Positions 36,201 to 44,837 of a DNA stretch of 64,000 bases are shown here, one piece after another. Origin of the DNA: Pieris napi (Eukaryota; Arthropoda; Insecta; Lepidoptera; Pieridae). The DNA lies in the NCBI RefSeq assembly GCF_905475465.1, contig NC_062238.1, forward strand, positions 11,377,368 through 11,441,367, written 5' to 3'. Position 1 is the stretch's first letter. Each line of letters begins with the position of its first letter. The notes beneath the pieces were generated by a model. It had not been told where the DNA came from. It saw only the letters and a list, made by a program, of their open reading frames with translations, and did not search any database. A program made the position numbers and the translations under genes.

Positions 36201-39200
36201 AAATTTTAAAAAAGGACGAAGGGCATTCTTTATTTGAAACTTTTTCAATTGTACGCGGTATTGACATGTGTTCCATGGTAAGTTTTATTTTTTCTCCTAA
36301 ATCGTGTGATAAGATAACCCAAGTACAATTATGAAGATTTTGGCTGAGAAACCGATCATTGGTTATAACGCCATCATACTTTGCTTCTATAATAGCACCA
36401 CAGGTGGCAGAAAAGTTAGCTTTGAACCCTTTCGCCGAGCCAAATGTGTCCGTAGTAAATTGTAATACCATATAAGATGTGTTGGAAATTATCTGAGACA
36501 CGTTTGACTTGGGGCATATAAGATGAGTATAATTAGTATCTGCAATATACGAATTTTCATATATTTTAATGGAGTCACCACAATAACTTTCATCATCGTC
36601 GTCGACCGAGTAAAGATCAAGATCCAGGAAATTCAATTCTATTCTATGATTATCCGGTACCGTTATGTACCATAAGCAATCCATATTATCATTGTAGTTT
36701 TTCGGATAGTTTTCGGATGTTATGACACCGGTGCGAGACGTTATGCGACCACCGCAACCAGACGTATCCGAATCATAATAAGCTGAAAAGTAGACATCTC
36801 GTAAGGAAGACTTTTTAACAAACTTCACAAACATATAGTTACTGCTTGATTGGATGGTGTTAGAACCCCGGTGACATATTTTACTTATCAAATGGGATGA
36901 ACTGCTTTGCCCATTATAAAATTCGATGGAATCGACTGTACAGTTCTTAGTCTCCTCAACAAATATATCGTTTAATATTACAGTCACTCGGCTACCTGGT
37001 TGCGTTTCTATCACCCATTCACATTCTAGACCTTTGTTAGAATATTTTATATTCTTGGGTAGTTCAATATCACCACGTTGTTTTTTCAGGTATGCGCCAC
37101 ATCCATCTTTCACCCATTCCAGTCTGAATCCATTAGCAGCATTGAAATAGCCACTGACAAAATTAATTTGCATTGAATTACTTTTCGTTGAAATTGAAGC
37201 TGGCAGTGAGGTACCACAGAGCTTGTCCGAAAAATTTTCTTCAGTTAACTCCTTAAATTGTAAATATGATTCGCATTGTGGACCCCCTTGTATATAAGTG
37301 TGGTAAAAAGGAGAATAATTAAAAGAACGATTATGAAAGATCGAAGGACTCCGATATGTGTTCCAAGGTGGAATGCCTCTTAATTGGGGTCTATATTGAA
37401 AAGAAAAGATGTTAAAATGGGTGAAGGTTATATTTATTCTATTGCCCAATCCAATTGTGATGTTCCAAATACAATTCAAATTGAGAGGATAATTGTTAGG
37501 ATATCCAGGACTTTCTATAACGCCGTAGCTTCCGCTTATATTTGTATTACAAATTGTTTCATAATTAAGCAAAAATCCTTTTCCACCCAAAAGTATATCT
37601 GATCGAAACTTTATGAATGCATAGTTGCTTTTAGTTTCAATACTGGTCTGATTATTATTCAAATCACAAAACCTCCCTAAACTAGGGGCATAGACATCGC
37701 GTCCGTCATATATTTCTACATAGTCGTCTCTACAGTTCAATGTTTGTTCTAAGTCCAAGTCTGCAAACACAATTCGTATACGCGAGCCGCTACTAGTAAC
37801 AATTTTATAGAAACATTCCGCATCGTCATTATAATTTTGTGGATAATTAGGAGAGGATATCGATCCGGCGACGCTTGTCAATGTCCCGCCACAGCCCCTA
37901 AGTGCTCCATCCCATTCTATACTGAATCCTTTCCCCGATAAATAGAAATCGGAATGGAAGTGAATGTAAAGATTGTGAGCGGTGGAGATGATACGTTTTG
38001 TTTTAAAAGAGCCACATAATTTAGCAAGCAAAGGTGCGCTATCAGATGATCCGTCTCTAATCAACAAATAATCACCTAAATCGCATTTTTCTCTAATAGG
38101 CATTTCCAAATCAAAATCTTTAATATTTAAGGCAATTTGTTGGCCAACAGGCACAGAAATCGTCCAAGTACAATCTTTGTTGGGTTCATAACTGTCCGGC
38201 CACCCAGGAGAATGTATGTAACCGCTCGTTTTAATATAAACACCGCCACAGTGTGATTTTTCATCTATAAATGCATATGAAAGTGAAAAGCCGAGACCAT
38301 TGACGGTGTTATCCGATTGAAACTTTATCATTAGTTTGTTTGATGTGGTAGTTAAAGCTGGTGGTCGTGATTTACCGCAATATTTACCTAAACTAGTACC
38401 ATTTACATAATCATCATCAATTTCAAACAGTTCTAGAAAGTCATTTTCACAGGTGAATTGTATCTCAGTATCGAATCTATTCCATGTCAATTTAATGTGC
38501 ATTGCTTCGGGCGCAATCAAAAGCCACGTACACGACTGATCGTTCTTATAATATAACTTACCGGAACCCGGATAGTTTATAAGACCCGTCGTTTCCCTAT
38601 ATATACCTCCGCATTCTATATCTAAAGTCGTGTAATTTGCGAAAAATCCTGTCCCCGATATACTCATGTCGGAATGAAACCCGATGAACAAATAATTAAA
38701 AGAAGACGTTTGTATCGGTGGGATATGATCTGAACCTCCACAATATCTACCAAGCAGTGATGAATTAGATGTTGGTCCATCACGGACCTCTACATAGTCA
38801 TATTGACAATTATAAAATCGATTATCTTCAATATCGAAATCTTGAAATGACAGCTCTACAATTTTTCCCGGAGATGTTCCTATGACATATTCACAGACTG
38901 TATTTTTGGGATATTTGAAAGGATAACCTGGAGATTTTATAATTCCACTATCTCCCATTATTGATTTATGGCAAATTGATTCGTATGAAACTTTAAACCC
39001 ACCTGAAGATATGCTTTGGTCTGATTTAAATCTAATAAATAAACTATTGGAAGACGAAGTGTAGCTCTTTGGAATCGTATTGCCACAAAATTTGCCTACC
39101 TGCTTAGAATCCTCATTAGGTCCGTCATAAATTACGATGTAATCAAATCTACATCTAAATGACCTCTCTAAATTGAAAGACTGAAATGTGACTCGTACTT

Positions 39201-41517
39201 TTGTTTCGGGGCTAGTTTGTATTTTGTAATCGCAAATAAGATTATTAAGATATTTACTGTTGTAACTTGGGGAAGCTATTTCACCTTTGTCAGCAGTATA
39301 AAAGCCACCGCAACCAGGCACACCTTCAACTGGGGCATAAGTGATTTGAAAGCCTTTTCCAGATCCATAGGCATCGGAATGAAAATGAATAAGTATTTCG
39401 GGACTCGATGATTGCACTGGTGCCGGTTGAGAGGAATTACAGTATTTATTTAACAATGGATCGGTTTCGTGCAATCCATCGTATATTGCTAGATAATCAA
39501 AACTACAATTTGGGTGTGTTTCCAAATCCAACTGGAAGAAATGTAATTGTATTCTTTTACCTAAATTTGTGTTTAAACGCCAATAGCAATCACGATTTGG
39601 GGGATATGGACCAGGTGAACCTGGCGAATTAACCCGGCCATGCTGAGTAGCATCAATAATACCTCCACAAATTGGACTTATACTGTTCCAATGCAAGGCA
39701 AATCCCTCTCCCGATATAGTTTGATCGGAACGAAACCAAAAGTATAAATTATTGTGACTAGATATAATGTTTCCTCCTTTTGGCAAATCAGTACCACAAA
39801 ACCTACCTACTAGCTGGCTGGCTGAACTTCTTCCGTCATGAATTTGAACAAAATCATAATAACATTCAGCATGATGTTCTAAATGGAATTTACTAAAGGT
39901 CACATTAATAACTTTATCTGGGGATGTGTGTATTACCCATGCGCATCGTGCATTTGGTCTATATGTTGTGTTAGTTGGAGGATAAATTATACTACCTTCT
40001 TCCGCATCGAGCACACCACCACATATTTCTACTCGAAGTTGACACAAATCACCCGTAAACATAGCTGTGCATTCACATCGAAATCGTCGCGCCGATCTTC
40101 CATCGCTTCTACACGTTCCACCATTTAAACAGGGGTTGTTGGAACAGATACCAGATTGAATGTCACAGTGAACGCCGCCATATCCTTCATCACATATACA
40201 GGTGTATCCGAAACGGAGTGGATGACAGACGCCGTACGCCCCACAAGGATAGTTTTCGCATCCAGTACCATTACTTAGATCATTTGAAGCTACAAAGCAT
40301 CCGTTAGTACCAATTCCATCTCCTGACATGCCCCGCGGGCAAACACATTGCACTACTTGTCCTCCATAGCCAGGAGTTTCAACGCATAGAGCGGAAGGAT
40401 GGCAGCCACCCCTGTTTATGCTGCATGAACCTCTCCATGTGCAGGTAACGCCGTCACCTTCAAAGCCAGGTGGACAGGGGCCACAGAGTCGAGAACCTAT
40501 CGTGTTATGACAAGATACTCTCGGACTCAAACTGCATCCACCATTGGGCAAAGAGAGACATTCATCGACATCATGACAAACGTAACCATCTCCTTCATAA
40601 CCGACAGGACATGACCCACAAACAAATGAACCAGGTAGGTTAATGCAATCGACGGGTGGGTTTACGGAACACCGAGGACCTTGAGATGATAAACATTCAT
40701 TTACGTCAGTGAGACATGCGATACTCGTGTCATTTGTTGTCCATCCCTGATTACAGAGGCACTTTATTCCGACACCAGTGGTAACTTGTAAACAGGTGCC
40801 ATGCCCGCAAATTTCATAGTCATTGCCAGTACAATTTCTCTCTTTTCTGGTACAGTGTAGGCCAAACCATCCGGGCTTACAGATACAGTCGTAAGAACCA
40901 GGCCTGTTAATGCATGTAGCACCATTTTGGCATCCTAAATCTGTGCCAGCATAATTTCTACATTCATTGACATCTTCATCACAATTAACTCCTTTCCAAT
41001 TGGACGGACATAAGCAATAATATCCATTGACAAGATTTAAACACGTCCCGCCGTTCTCACAAGGATGTGACTGACATTCATCCTTTCCTTTTCTATTAAT
41101 TGAACTCTGAATGGTGCGTATCCTGTTTCTTAATGTATTAATTCGTCGTGTTAGATATGTGACATTTATAGAAATAGTAGAAGGCAATGTTGTACTAAAG
41201 CTTTCCAAGCGTTCAATTCTTCCTATAATATCATTGAGATCTCCAATTTTATTACCTCGTTCACTGTCGCTGTATTCAACGGATGGCTTCCAAATCTCTT
41301 CTTTCTTGGTAATATTGATGTCCAGTAAATTAATGTTTCCAACAAAAATACTTGATCTTGGTCCATTTGGTTTTAAATATATATTTTTATTGTAGGAAGA
41401 TTCAATTATTAAATCACCATCGGCTGTTTTAATTTTTGGTCGATTTTTATAAATATCACTCTTTGAATGCACAATACAAAGAATTAAGAATAGAAACTTC
41501 AACAAAAAGTAAGTCAT
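30223..41517 (-). CDS. Cubn: Cubilin, copy 2 (intronless, 3,764 aa)
   Basis: Tandem paralogue of the gene at 16578-27872, same orientation and exactly the same length (ATG at 41517, TAA at 30223). Domain plan is the same: signal peptide, N-terminal oligomerisation-like region, eight EGF and 27 CUB domains. Internal indels differ but cancel: one residue fewer in the CUB8 loop (QYRPQLRGIPPWN against QYRGIPFRGIPPWN) and one net residue more in CUB25-26. Most of the protein differs from copy 1 by only a per cent or so by eye, but CUB25 to CUB27 differ much more. No stop or frameshift, so both copies look functional. It shares the upstream 43-bp block. Retention of two full ORFs argues for selection on both, or very recent homogenisation. 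Confidence 0.95.
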   Translation of the reverse strand: MTYFLLKFLFLILCIVHSKSDIYKNRPKIKTADGDLIIESSYNKNIYLKPNGPRSSIFVGNINLLDINITKKEEIWKPSVEYSDSERGNKIGDLNDIIGRIERLESFSTTLPSTISINVTYLTRRINTLRNRIRTIQSSINRKGKDECQSHPCENGGTCLNLVNGYYCLCPSNWKGVNCDEDVNECRNYAGTDLGCQNGATCINRPGSYDCICKPGWFGLHCTRKERNCTGNDYEICGHGTCLQVTTGVGIKCLCNQGWTTNDTSIACLTDVNECLSSQGPRCSVNPPVDCINLPGSFVCGSCPVGYEGDGYVCHDVDECLSLPNGGCSLSPRVSCHNTIGSRLCGPCPPGFEGDGVTCTWRGSCSINRGGCHPSALCVETPGYGGQVVQCVCPRGMSGDGIGTNGCFVASNDLSNGTGCENYPCGAYGVCHPLRFGYTCICDEGYGGVHCDIQSGICSNNPCLNGGTCRSDGRSARRFRCECTAMFTGDLCQLRVEICGGVLDAEEGSIIYPPTNTTYRPNARCAWVIHTSPDKVINVTFSKFHLEHHAECYYDFVQIHDGRSSASQLVGRFCGTDLPKGGNIISSHNNLYFWFRSDQTISGEGFALHWNSISPICGGIIDATQHGRVNSPGSPGPYPPNRDCYWRLNTNLGKRIQLHFFQLDLETHPNCSFDYLAIYDGLHETDPLLNKYCNSSQPAPVQSSSPEILIHFHSDAYGSGKGFQITYAPVEGVPGCGGFYTADKGEIASPSYNSKYLNNLICDYKIQTSPETKVRVTFQSFNLERSFRCRFDYIVIYDGPNEDSKQVGKFCGNTIPKSYTSSSNSLFIRFKSDQSISSGGFKVSYESICHKSIMGDSGIIKSPGYPFKYPKNTVCEYVIGTSPGKIVELSFQDFDIEDNRFYNCQYDYVEVRDGPTSNSSLLGRYCGGSDHIPPIQTSSFNYLFIGFHSDMSISGTGFFANYTTLDIECGGIYRETTGLINYPGSGKLYYKNDQSCTWLLIAPEAMHIKLTWNRFDTEIQFTCENDFLELFEIDDDYVNGTSLGKYCGKSRPPALTTTSNKLMIKFQSDNTVNGLGFSLSYAFIDEKSHCGGVYIKTSGYIHSPGWPDSYEPNKDCTWTISVPVGQQIALNIKDFDLEMPIREKCDLGDYLLIRDGSSDSAPLLAKLCGSFKTKRIISTAHNLYIHFHSDFYLSGKGFSIEWDGALRGCGGTLTSVAGSISSPNYPQNYNDDAECFYKIVTSSGSRIRIVFADLDLEQTLNCRDDYVEIYDGRDVYAPSLGRFCDLNNNQTSIETKSNYAFIKFRSDILLGGKGFLLNYETICNTNISGSYGVIESPGYPNNYPLNLNCIWNITIGLGNRINITFTHFNIFSFQYRPQLRGIPPWNTYRSPSIFHNRSFNYSPFYHTYIQGGPQCESYLQFKELTEENFSDKLCGTSLPASISTKSNSMQINFVSGYFNAANGFRLEWVKDGCGAYLKKQRGDIELPKNIKYSNKGLECEWVIETQPGSRVTVILNDIFVEETKNCTVDSIEFYNGQSSSSHLISKICHRGSNTIQSSSNYMFVKFVKKSSLRDVYFSAYYDSDTSGCGGRITSRTGVITSENYPKNYNDNMDCLWYITVPDNHRIELNFLDLDLYSVDDDDESYCGDSIKIYENSYIADTNYTHLICPKSNVSQIISNTSYMVLQFTTDTFGSAKGFKANFSATCGAIIEAKYDGVITNDRFLSQNLHNCTWVILSHDLGEKIKLTMEHMSIPRTIEKVSNKECPSSFFKIFDGNDINSPVIGEFCGYKVPSAIVSHGSALTIMHGTYGDTLSGSFTAHYSTLSSACGGTVLSEEGSIASPNYPLSYPLGTNCEWTLRASPGNSMYLTFEAFNIVNSDRCNEDYLEIRENNGGGRLLGVYCGETVPVNTTTGSAIYIKFHSGYQNSGTGFLAHFGILHQNEITEKSQGEISSPLYPHAYNREGEFSWRIIGKLTSSITLNIDELVIPKRGEVCDSKLIIYDGYDEEAPILETVCGIIRNEDKILNARSSLVYIRFVITEPDIDTVFNLKWSQTQSDLIRTEGGTSKRCGYNESRVITAGAAVNFQSPNYPEEYGEDLYCEWVFEATVGRHLQLNFIDFKLEETSACYADHVSIYSRNLKEDWKLVKENLCLFENAKQGFEISQLLKVILQTDSSIAEKGFSASVKSKCGGLISKESGTIEFSWDERDFRNNIRCNWTIKVRPGRTVKIDFEHFNITNEHECNQYVMIRNGESFESPILGAGKFCGYAHEVRESLISSGNAIYVSYVNNHHHITSEVTTFETFKLRFEEKNIECGSTSTIDSDKKWEVISSPNYPSVPMPYSECVWVLTGPPGEKLRIEFIDRFDIDGRDDCKDESIEVHDGASALAPTIGVYCGTKPGTVRTSSNALYIKYSTMLSEPRNGFKANISTDVCGGTIIAESGEITSPGYPHMLTLPTGSLCKWHIISPLKNIIKFYMVDFNIPESRHDCQINVTVMESLPMNKTASNLMVFCSDAPPVSNTAIETSTNEATISFFVGDPSSYTQISEYKGFKMTFNSSRPSCGGTLMQSEGYLTTPGYPRTTSLRFCQWLVFIPDRTRRVKLEIIDYNENERIGIYNDATFESLIDIYSGKNISGIPLIYESSGNTIAVYLLMKMSSSQSYPQRFKARFTSDEPALCGDSLQGTSGKITAPDLQRSYVCKWTYNFADSYKFSNNSDYNTMFISITNTFSRESKCYYSHSRLIIDVPIENTGQKFTRTVCGNQTEISYRIPFTSLTLRAIQVNLEPLLFNVEWKLQPCGGVVHLSQEPRNILNIPKSFNNTLDCGWIVIAPPGVRIETSIEGIFNHDCSDEFLTVHHGLTQSMSVLEYCKNKIPEKTIVTSFMNTFIQYHSKAQRPTNLKLVMKVASSQCGGYLDGYERIFSSPNYPNHYDENTECTWVIQASVGFRVSLSFFKRFVIEDTVNCTKDAVIIYDWVNGSYQEVAKLCGREIPSIFNSTSTRMKVVFRTDSNINLDGFTAVWTEICGGVFTATDIDQFIYSPGYGIGYGPLLDCSYEILAPTNNKLIVQFQDFALEGIYPECKYDNLTITGEREYNFLLKIFCGKHIPPILENFEKVVINFKTDRIGQDKGFKLSYSLYKCGGKITEPTMIRTGSAEEYFNGLNCTWIIEAPSDKVVIVNFAYIDIEPHYSCSNDYIAVFYGSQIENDHRLALLCGKINSSTVIRSNSSRAIVQFVSDDFLNYKGFQAQISFSYGEAVGCGGVISLLSVTQYSLKSPRIGNSFVYENYLDCHWFVNAPEDHVVKVEFSAFHVSPCADVNQTAIGIRKCSCDFVEIRDGLNPDSLLIDKFCGHTLPPAIVSSTNVLSIRLSTDGEIVSSGFEISLSVQPSRCFPTEISIDFNLKRIQSPGFENGIVPRGLHCKYFLKESRSFDTIHLRVNYLDLEPGTGNHCINDKLIITSVPQTHNLTIGKNFVMNKNSDNFFLYSSFYDPFLTFPEHFVLCGSNKSFDFYLHGNININLITSAETTLTHKGVELEVAYVGHCGKGNYSEPYGHIVNSFYEDHNDKLVSCSTLITAPENYTISIYINELYPSYFHDTAYFEILDGDKLSSPSLCKVQSTFDMQSVSSTGRYLLLHTVMKGTEQTIYNINYVTTDKGRGCGGKLVNELGRITSPMYPKVYRKRSMCEWELETPIGTRLRLHFSEFDLGVFCDQNYVSLVDRNGNFVSSYCSETPADYTSEDNYVKVVYTTTMSNGGTGWVADFIGILDF

Positions 41518-41617
41518 TGTCCATGAATACGAGAGATCTACATGGGCAATAAGAGAATACTGTTTTTCAATTATTCGTTGAAATTATCATCTCAAAAAGG
41601 GGGCGACGATTGATATT

Positions 41618-41660
41618 GATACGCCCATGTATGGAAAATCTAACAAGGGCCATATGGTTT
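41618..41660 (-). promoter_or_regulatory. Conserved upstream block of cubilin copy 2
   Basis: Counterpart of 27944-27986, 101-143 bp upstream of the ATG. It differs at five positions. A GGGCG/CGCCC pair (41601-41605 and 41622-41626) again flanks it on the gene-proximal side, with a longer loop than in copy 1. Confidence 0.5.
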
Positions 41661-42593
41661 AATCATTTTAGATTGCATTTAAAAACAACAACTGCATCCA
41701 GATCTGACTTTTTCTATCAAACTGATAATTTTTTATTGAGTAGGTAAATACTTTTGAATTTAAAAAATGAAGCTTTAAAATTTTAAATCTACAGCAATCG
41801 AAGAAATAAGAAATATATATATATTTTAAATGTTATCATTGCCATTTTACGACTACATGATAATATTTATTAACAGTATCTACAATATTTATATAGTACA
41901 TTTTAAAAATTTGAGACGGACGTTAACATCTTAAGAGACTTATCACGCATTAAGTATCGCTGTAGTAAATGTATTTTTTCCACACATTTTAATTGTTCAA
42001 AGAAAATGTTATTTATTATACAAATTATTTAATCGTGACTGATACAACGAGATTTAATCAAGCAAATATATACCTAATATAATAATAATGCTGTGGAACT
42101 TTTTGCTCCTCAGCATAATGCTGAGCCAGGGCCAATTACAACCACAGTACACACACATTGCACACTGGAAGCGAACCGAATGGCAAAAGGGATTTTTTTT
42201 AATTTTTAAAATTTAATTTTTTTTCTTTAAGTTTGTTATTTTGTGTGTTTATGTGTTTGTGTTTTCGTTTGTAATAAATGTGATGTCTATGTCTATGTCT
42301 AATAAAATCATTGCGAGATTACATTTTTTTTTTATACTTAATATAATTTTATAAAAAATAAAATTCGTGGAAAACATAAAATTTATTTATGCTACAATTT
42401 TGCGGATTATTTTTTTAAAATTTGGTTATGCTACTATAAATCGATACGTTTAATTCGTTCCTTAAACTTCAAGTAATTTTTTTTAATATTACCTATGGCA
42501 ATAGTTTTAACTTTATGCCAGTTTCACAAGTAAAAGGTTGGGAAACTACACGCGAGAATAAAAACAAAGACATCAAAAGGAAATAAAGGGATA
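41661..42593. other. AT-rich upstream region of cubilin copy 2
   Basis: No gene was recognised. A (ATGTCT)n run with a following AATAAA (about 42280-42305) looks like the 3' tail of a LINE-type repeat. CTCAGCATAATGCTGAG (about 42108) is a short palindrome. Confidence 0.45.
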
Positions 42594-44356
42594 TAGTACG
42601 GGAGGTAGCAACGTTTTCGAGAAAGAATTTCAGGTCAGCTGATTTTGTGATATGTCTTCCTTCTTGCACTTGCGGTTAGAGTCTGGGCAATCTGGCTGGC
42701 GGTAGCGGTTGCGTTCATTAGTGCGCATCCTATCTGTCCAGGTAATAATCCTGGATTTTAAAAGCATTTTAAGAAGCGTAATTTTTAATTTTTCGTTTTT
42801 AAATACGTCTACCTGACATACTTTTTTTATTGCCAGACATTTTTCACGTTGCTAACTATGTGCCAGACGCGATTTTAAGTTTTATTTTTATAAAAATTTC
42901 AAAGCATTTTAGAATGTCTGTAATTTTAATATTATGTTATTTAAATATAAGAAAAACTGAAATGAATTTGCCAGACATTAATTCGATTGCTAAACCTTGA
43001 ATTAAAATGAAAAAGTATTGCAGTACGAGCATAAAAAGGAATATAAAATTAGATTAAAATTAATAATCAACACTTTATTTAAATTGTCCTAATTACTAAA
43101 TGTAAGTTATGAATAATTAATATTAAGTTTTTCAAGTTGTTTTAGCCTATAGTGACGTCACAAAAAAGAGGCATCTTCATAATCATCATCATCATCGTCG
43201 CTGTCTTTGTCGGTGTCATTCATATCATCTTCTTGGGAACTTTCGTTATCTTCTAAAACTCTATCATCTGCAACTGAAAAAAGATAAACAGTGTAATTTT
43301 TATTGTTCGTTATTAAACATTTTAGTTATTATTGATAAATGTTCCATTTAACACTTACTTTGAACAATAATATCTGCAACTGAGGATGGTAATTGATAGA
43401 GTTTTAGAAGATAACGAAAGTTCCCAAGAAGATGATATGAATGACACCGACAAAGACAGCGACGATGTTGATGATGATTATGAAGATGCCTCTTTTTTGT
43501 GACGTCCATATAGGCTAAAACAACTTGAAAACTTAATATTAATTATTCATAACTTACATTTAGTAATTAGGACAATTTAAATAAAGTGTTGATTATTAAT
43601 TTTATATTCCTTTTTATGCTCGTACTACAAGCATTATTACTGCAATACTTTTCATGACTTTTACATTTTAATTCAAGACTTAACAACCGAATTAATGTCT
43701 GGCAAATTCATTTTCAGTTTTTCTTATATTTAAATAACATAATATTAAAATTACAGACATTCTAAAATGCTTTGAAATTTTTATAAAAATAAAACTTAAA
43801 ATCGCGTCTGGCACATAGTTAGCAACGTGAAAAATGTCTGGCAATAAAAAAAGTATGTCAGGTAGACGTATTTAAAAAGGAAAAACAAAAAATTACGCTT
43901 CTTAAAATGCAATGCTTCATCATACTGCAATACTTTATCATTTTAATTCAAGACTTAACAACCGAATTAATGTCTGGCAAATTCATTTTCAGTTTTTCTT
44001 ATATTTAAATAACATAATATTAAAATTACAGACATTCTAAAATGCTTTGAAATTTTTATAAAAATAAAACTTAAAATCGCGTCTGGCACATAGTTAGCAA
44101 CGTGAAAAATGTCTGGCAATAAGAAAAGTATGTCAGGTAGACGTATTTAAAAACGAAAAATTAATAATTACGCTTCTTAAAATGCTTTTAAAATCCAGGA
44201 TTATTACCTGGACAGATAGGATGCGCACTAATGAACGCAACCGCTACCGCCAGCCAGATTGCCCAGACTCTAACCGGAAGTGCAAGAAGGAAGACATATC
44301 ACAAAATCAGCTGACCTAAAATTCTTTTTTTTCAAACGTTGCTACCTCCCGTACTA
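42594..44356. mobile_element. Large palindromic (foldback) transposon with long inverted arms
   Basis: The outer ends are inverted: TAGTACGGGAGGTAGCAACG on the left (42594) and its complement on the right (44356), flanked on both sides by ATA (or by TA if the ends are set 2 bp inwards). The left arm runs to about 43266. The right arm from about 43398 is its reverse complement, with small changes and an extra 275-bp tandem duplication (43639-43909 and 43923-44190). GCCAGAC motifs recur in each arm, like subterminal transposase sites. The centre holds exon and intron pieces of an unidentified gene. Class unknown. Confidence 0.75.
43158..43395 (-). pseudogene. Captured terminal exons of an unidentified acidic protein
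   Basis: On the minus strand a partial exon reads LYQLPSSVADIIVQ, ends at a GTAAGT donor (43358-43353), and is followed by an 85-bp intron with a TTATCTTTTTTCAG acceptor. The last exon (43273-43158) encodes IADDRVLEDNESSQEDDMN followed by an Asp-rich tail, EDASFL and stop. The 5' part is cut at the palindrome centre. The right arm repeats the last exon in opposite orientation (plus strand, about 43398-43503). It may be the C-terminus of the element's own transposase or a host exon. Confidence 0.55.
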
Positions 44357-44403
44357 ATAAGTTGATTAAAAATAAAATATGTACTGTTTCTGTACATATT
44401 TTG

Positions 44404-44805
44404 TTACATCTTAATGTTATTATTGATTATGAAAGAAGATAATACATTATAATACAATAAAGGATAAAGCAAAAGGCAGGAGATTTTAGTCGGAAACGGA
44501 ACATGAAGTAATTGTGAGGAATTCAGAAAGGAGGTGCAAGAAAAGAAAATATGGTCGAGATCACCAATATCTTCTCCACACTCGCAAATATTACTGGAAA
44601 TAATATAAATTTTCATGCCGACAATATTAATGGCATCATTAGAGATTAATGAAGAAAACAATATTGCAGAAAAAAATATTGAGTTTCTGACAAGTAATGC
44701 TACGCCACCATGGCCATCAATACTATCATTTCGCAAGAAAGTATATCCAGGGATCCTAAATAGGTACCCTTGACTTCTATCACGTCTCAGATAACCCGAC
44801 AACAA
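44404..44805 (-). pseudogene. Internally deleted LINE ORF2 (Jockey-like)
   Basis: The first half is endonuclease-domain text (LFRIPGYTFLRNDSIDGHGG then VALLVRNSI). It jumps directly to a C-terminal Cys/His motif (CECGEDIGDLDHIFFSC) that normally lies after the reverse transcriptase. The whole RT is missing and the start of the EN domain is lost. It lies downstream of the gag remnant in the same orientation, so both belong to one deletion derivative. Confidence 0.65.
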
Positions 44806-44837
44806 CAGAAGAATATTTAGTTATCAAATAAATTTAA

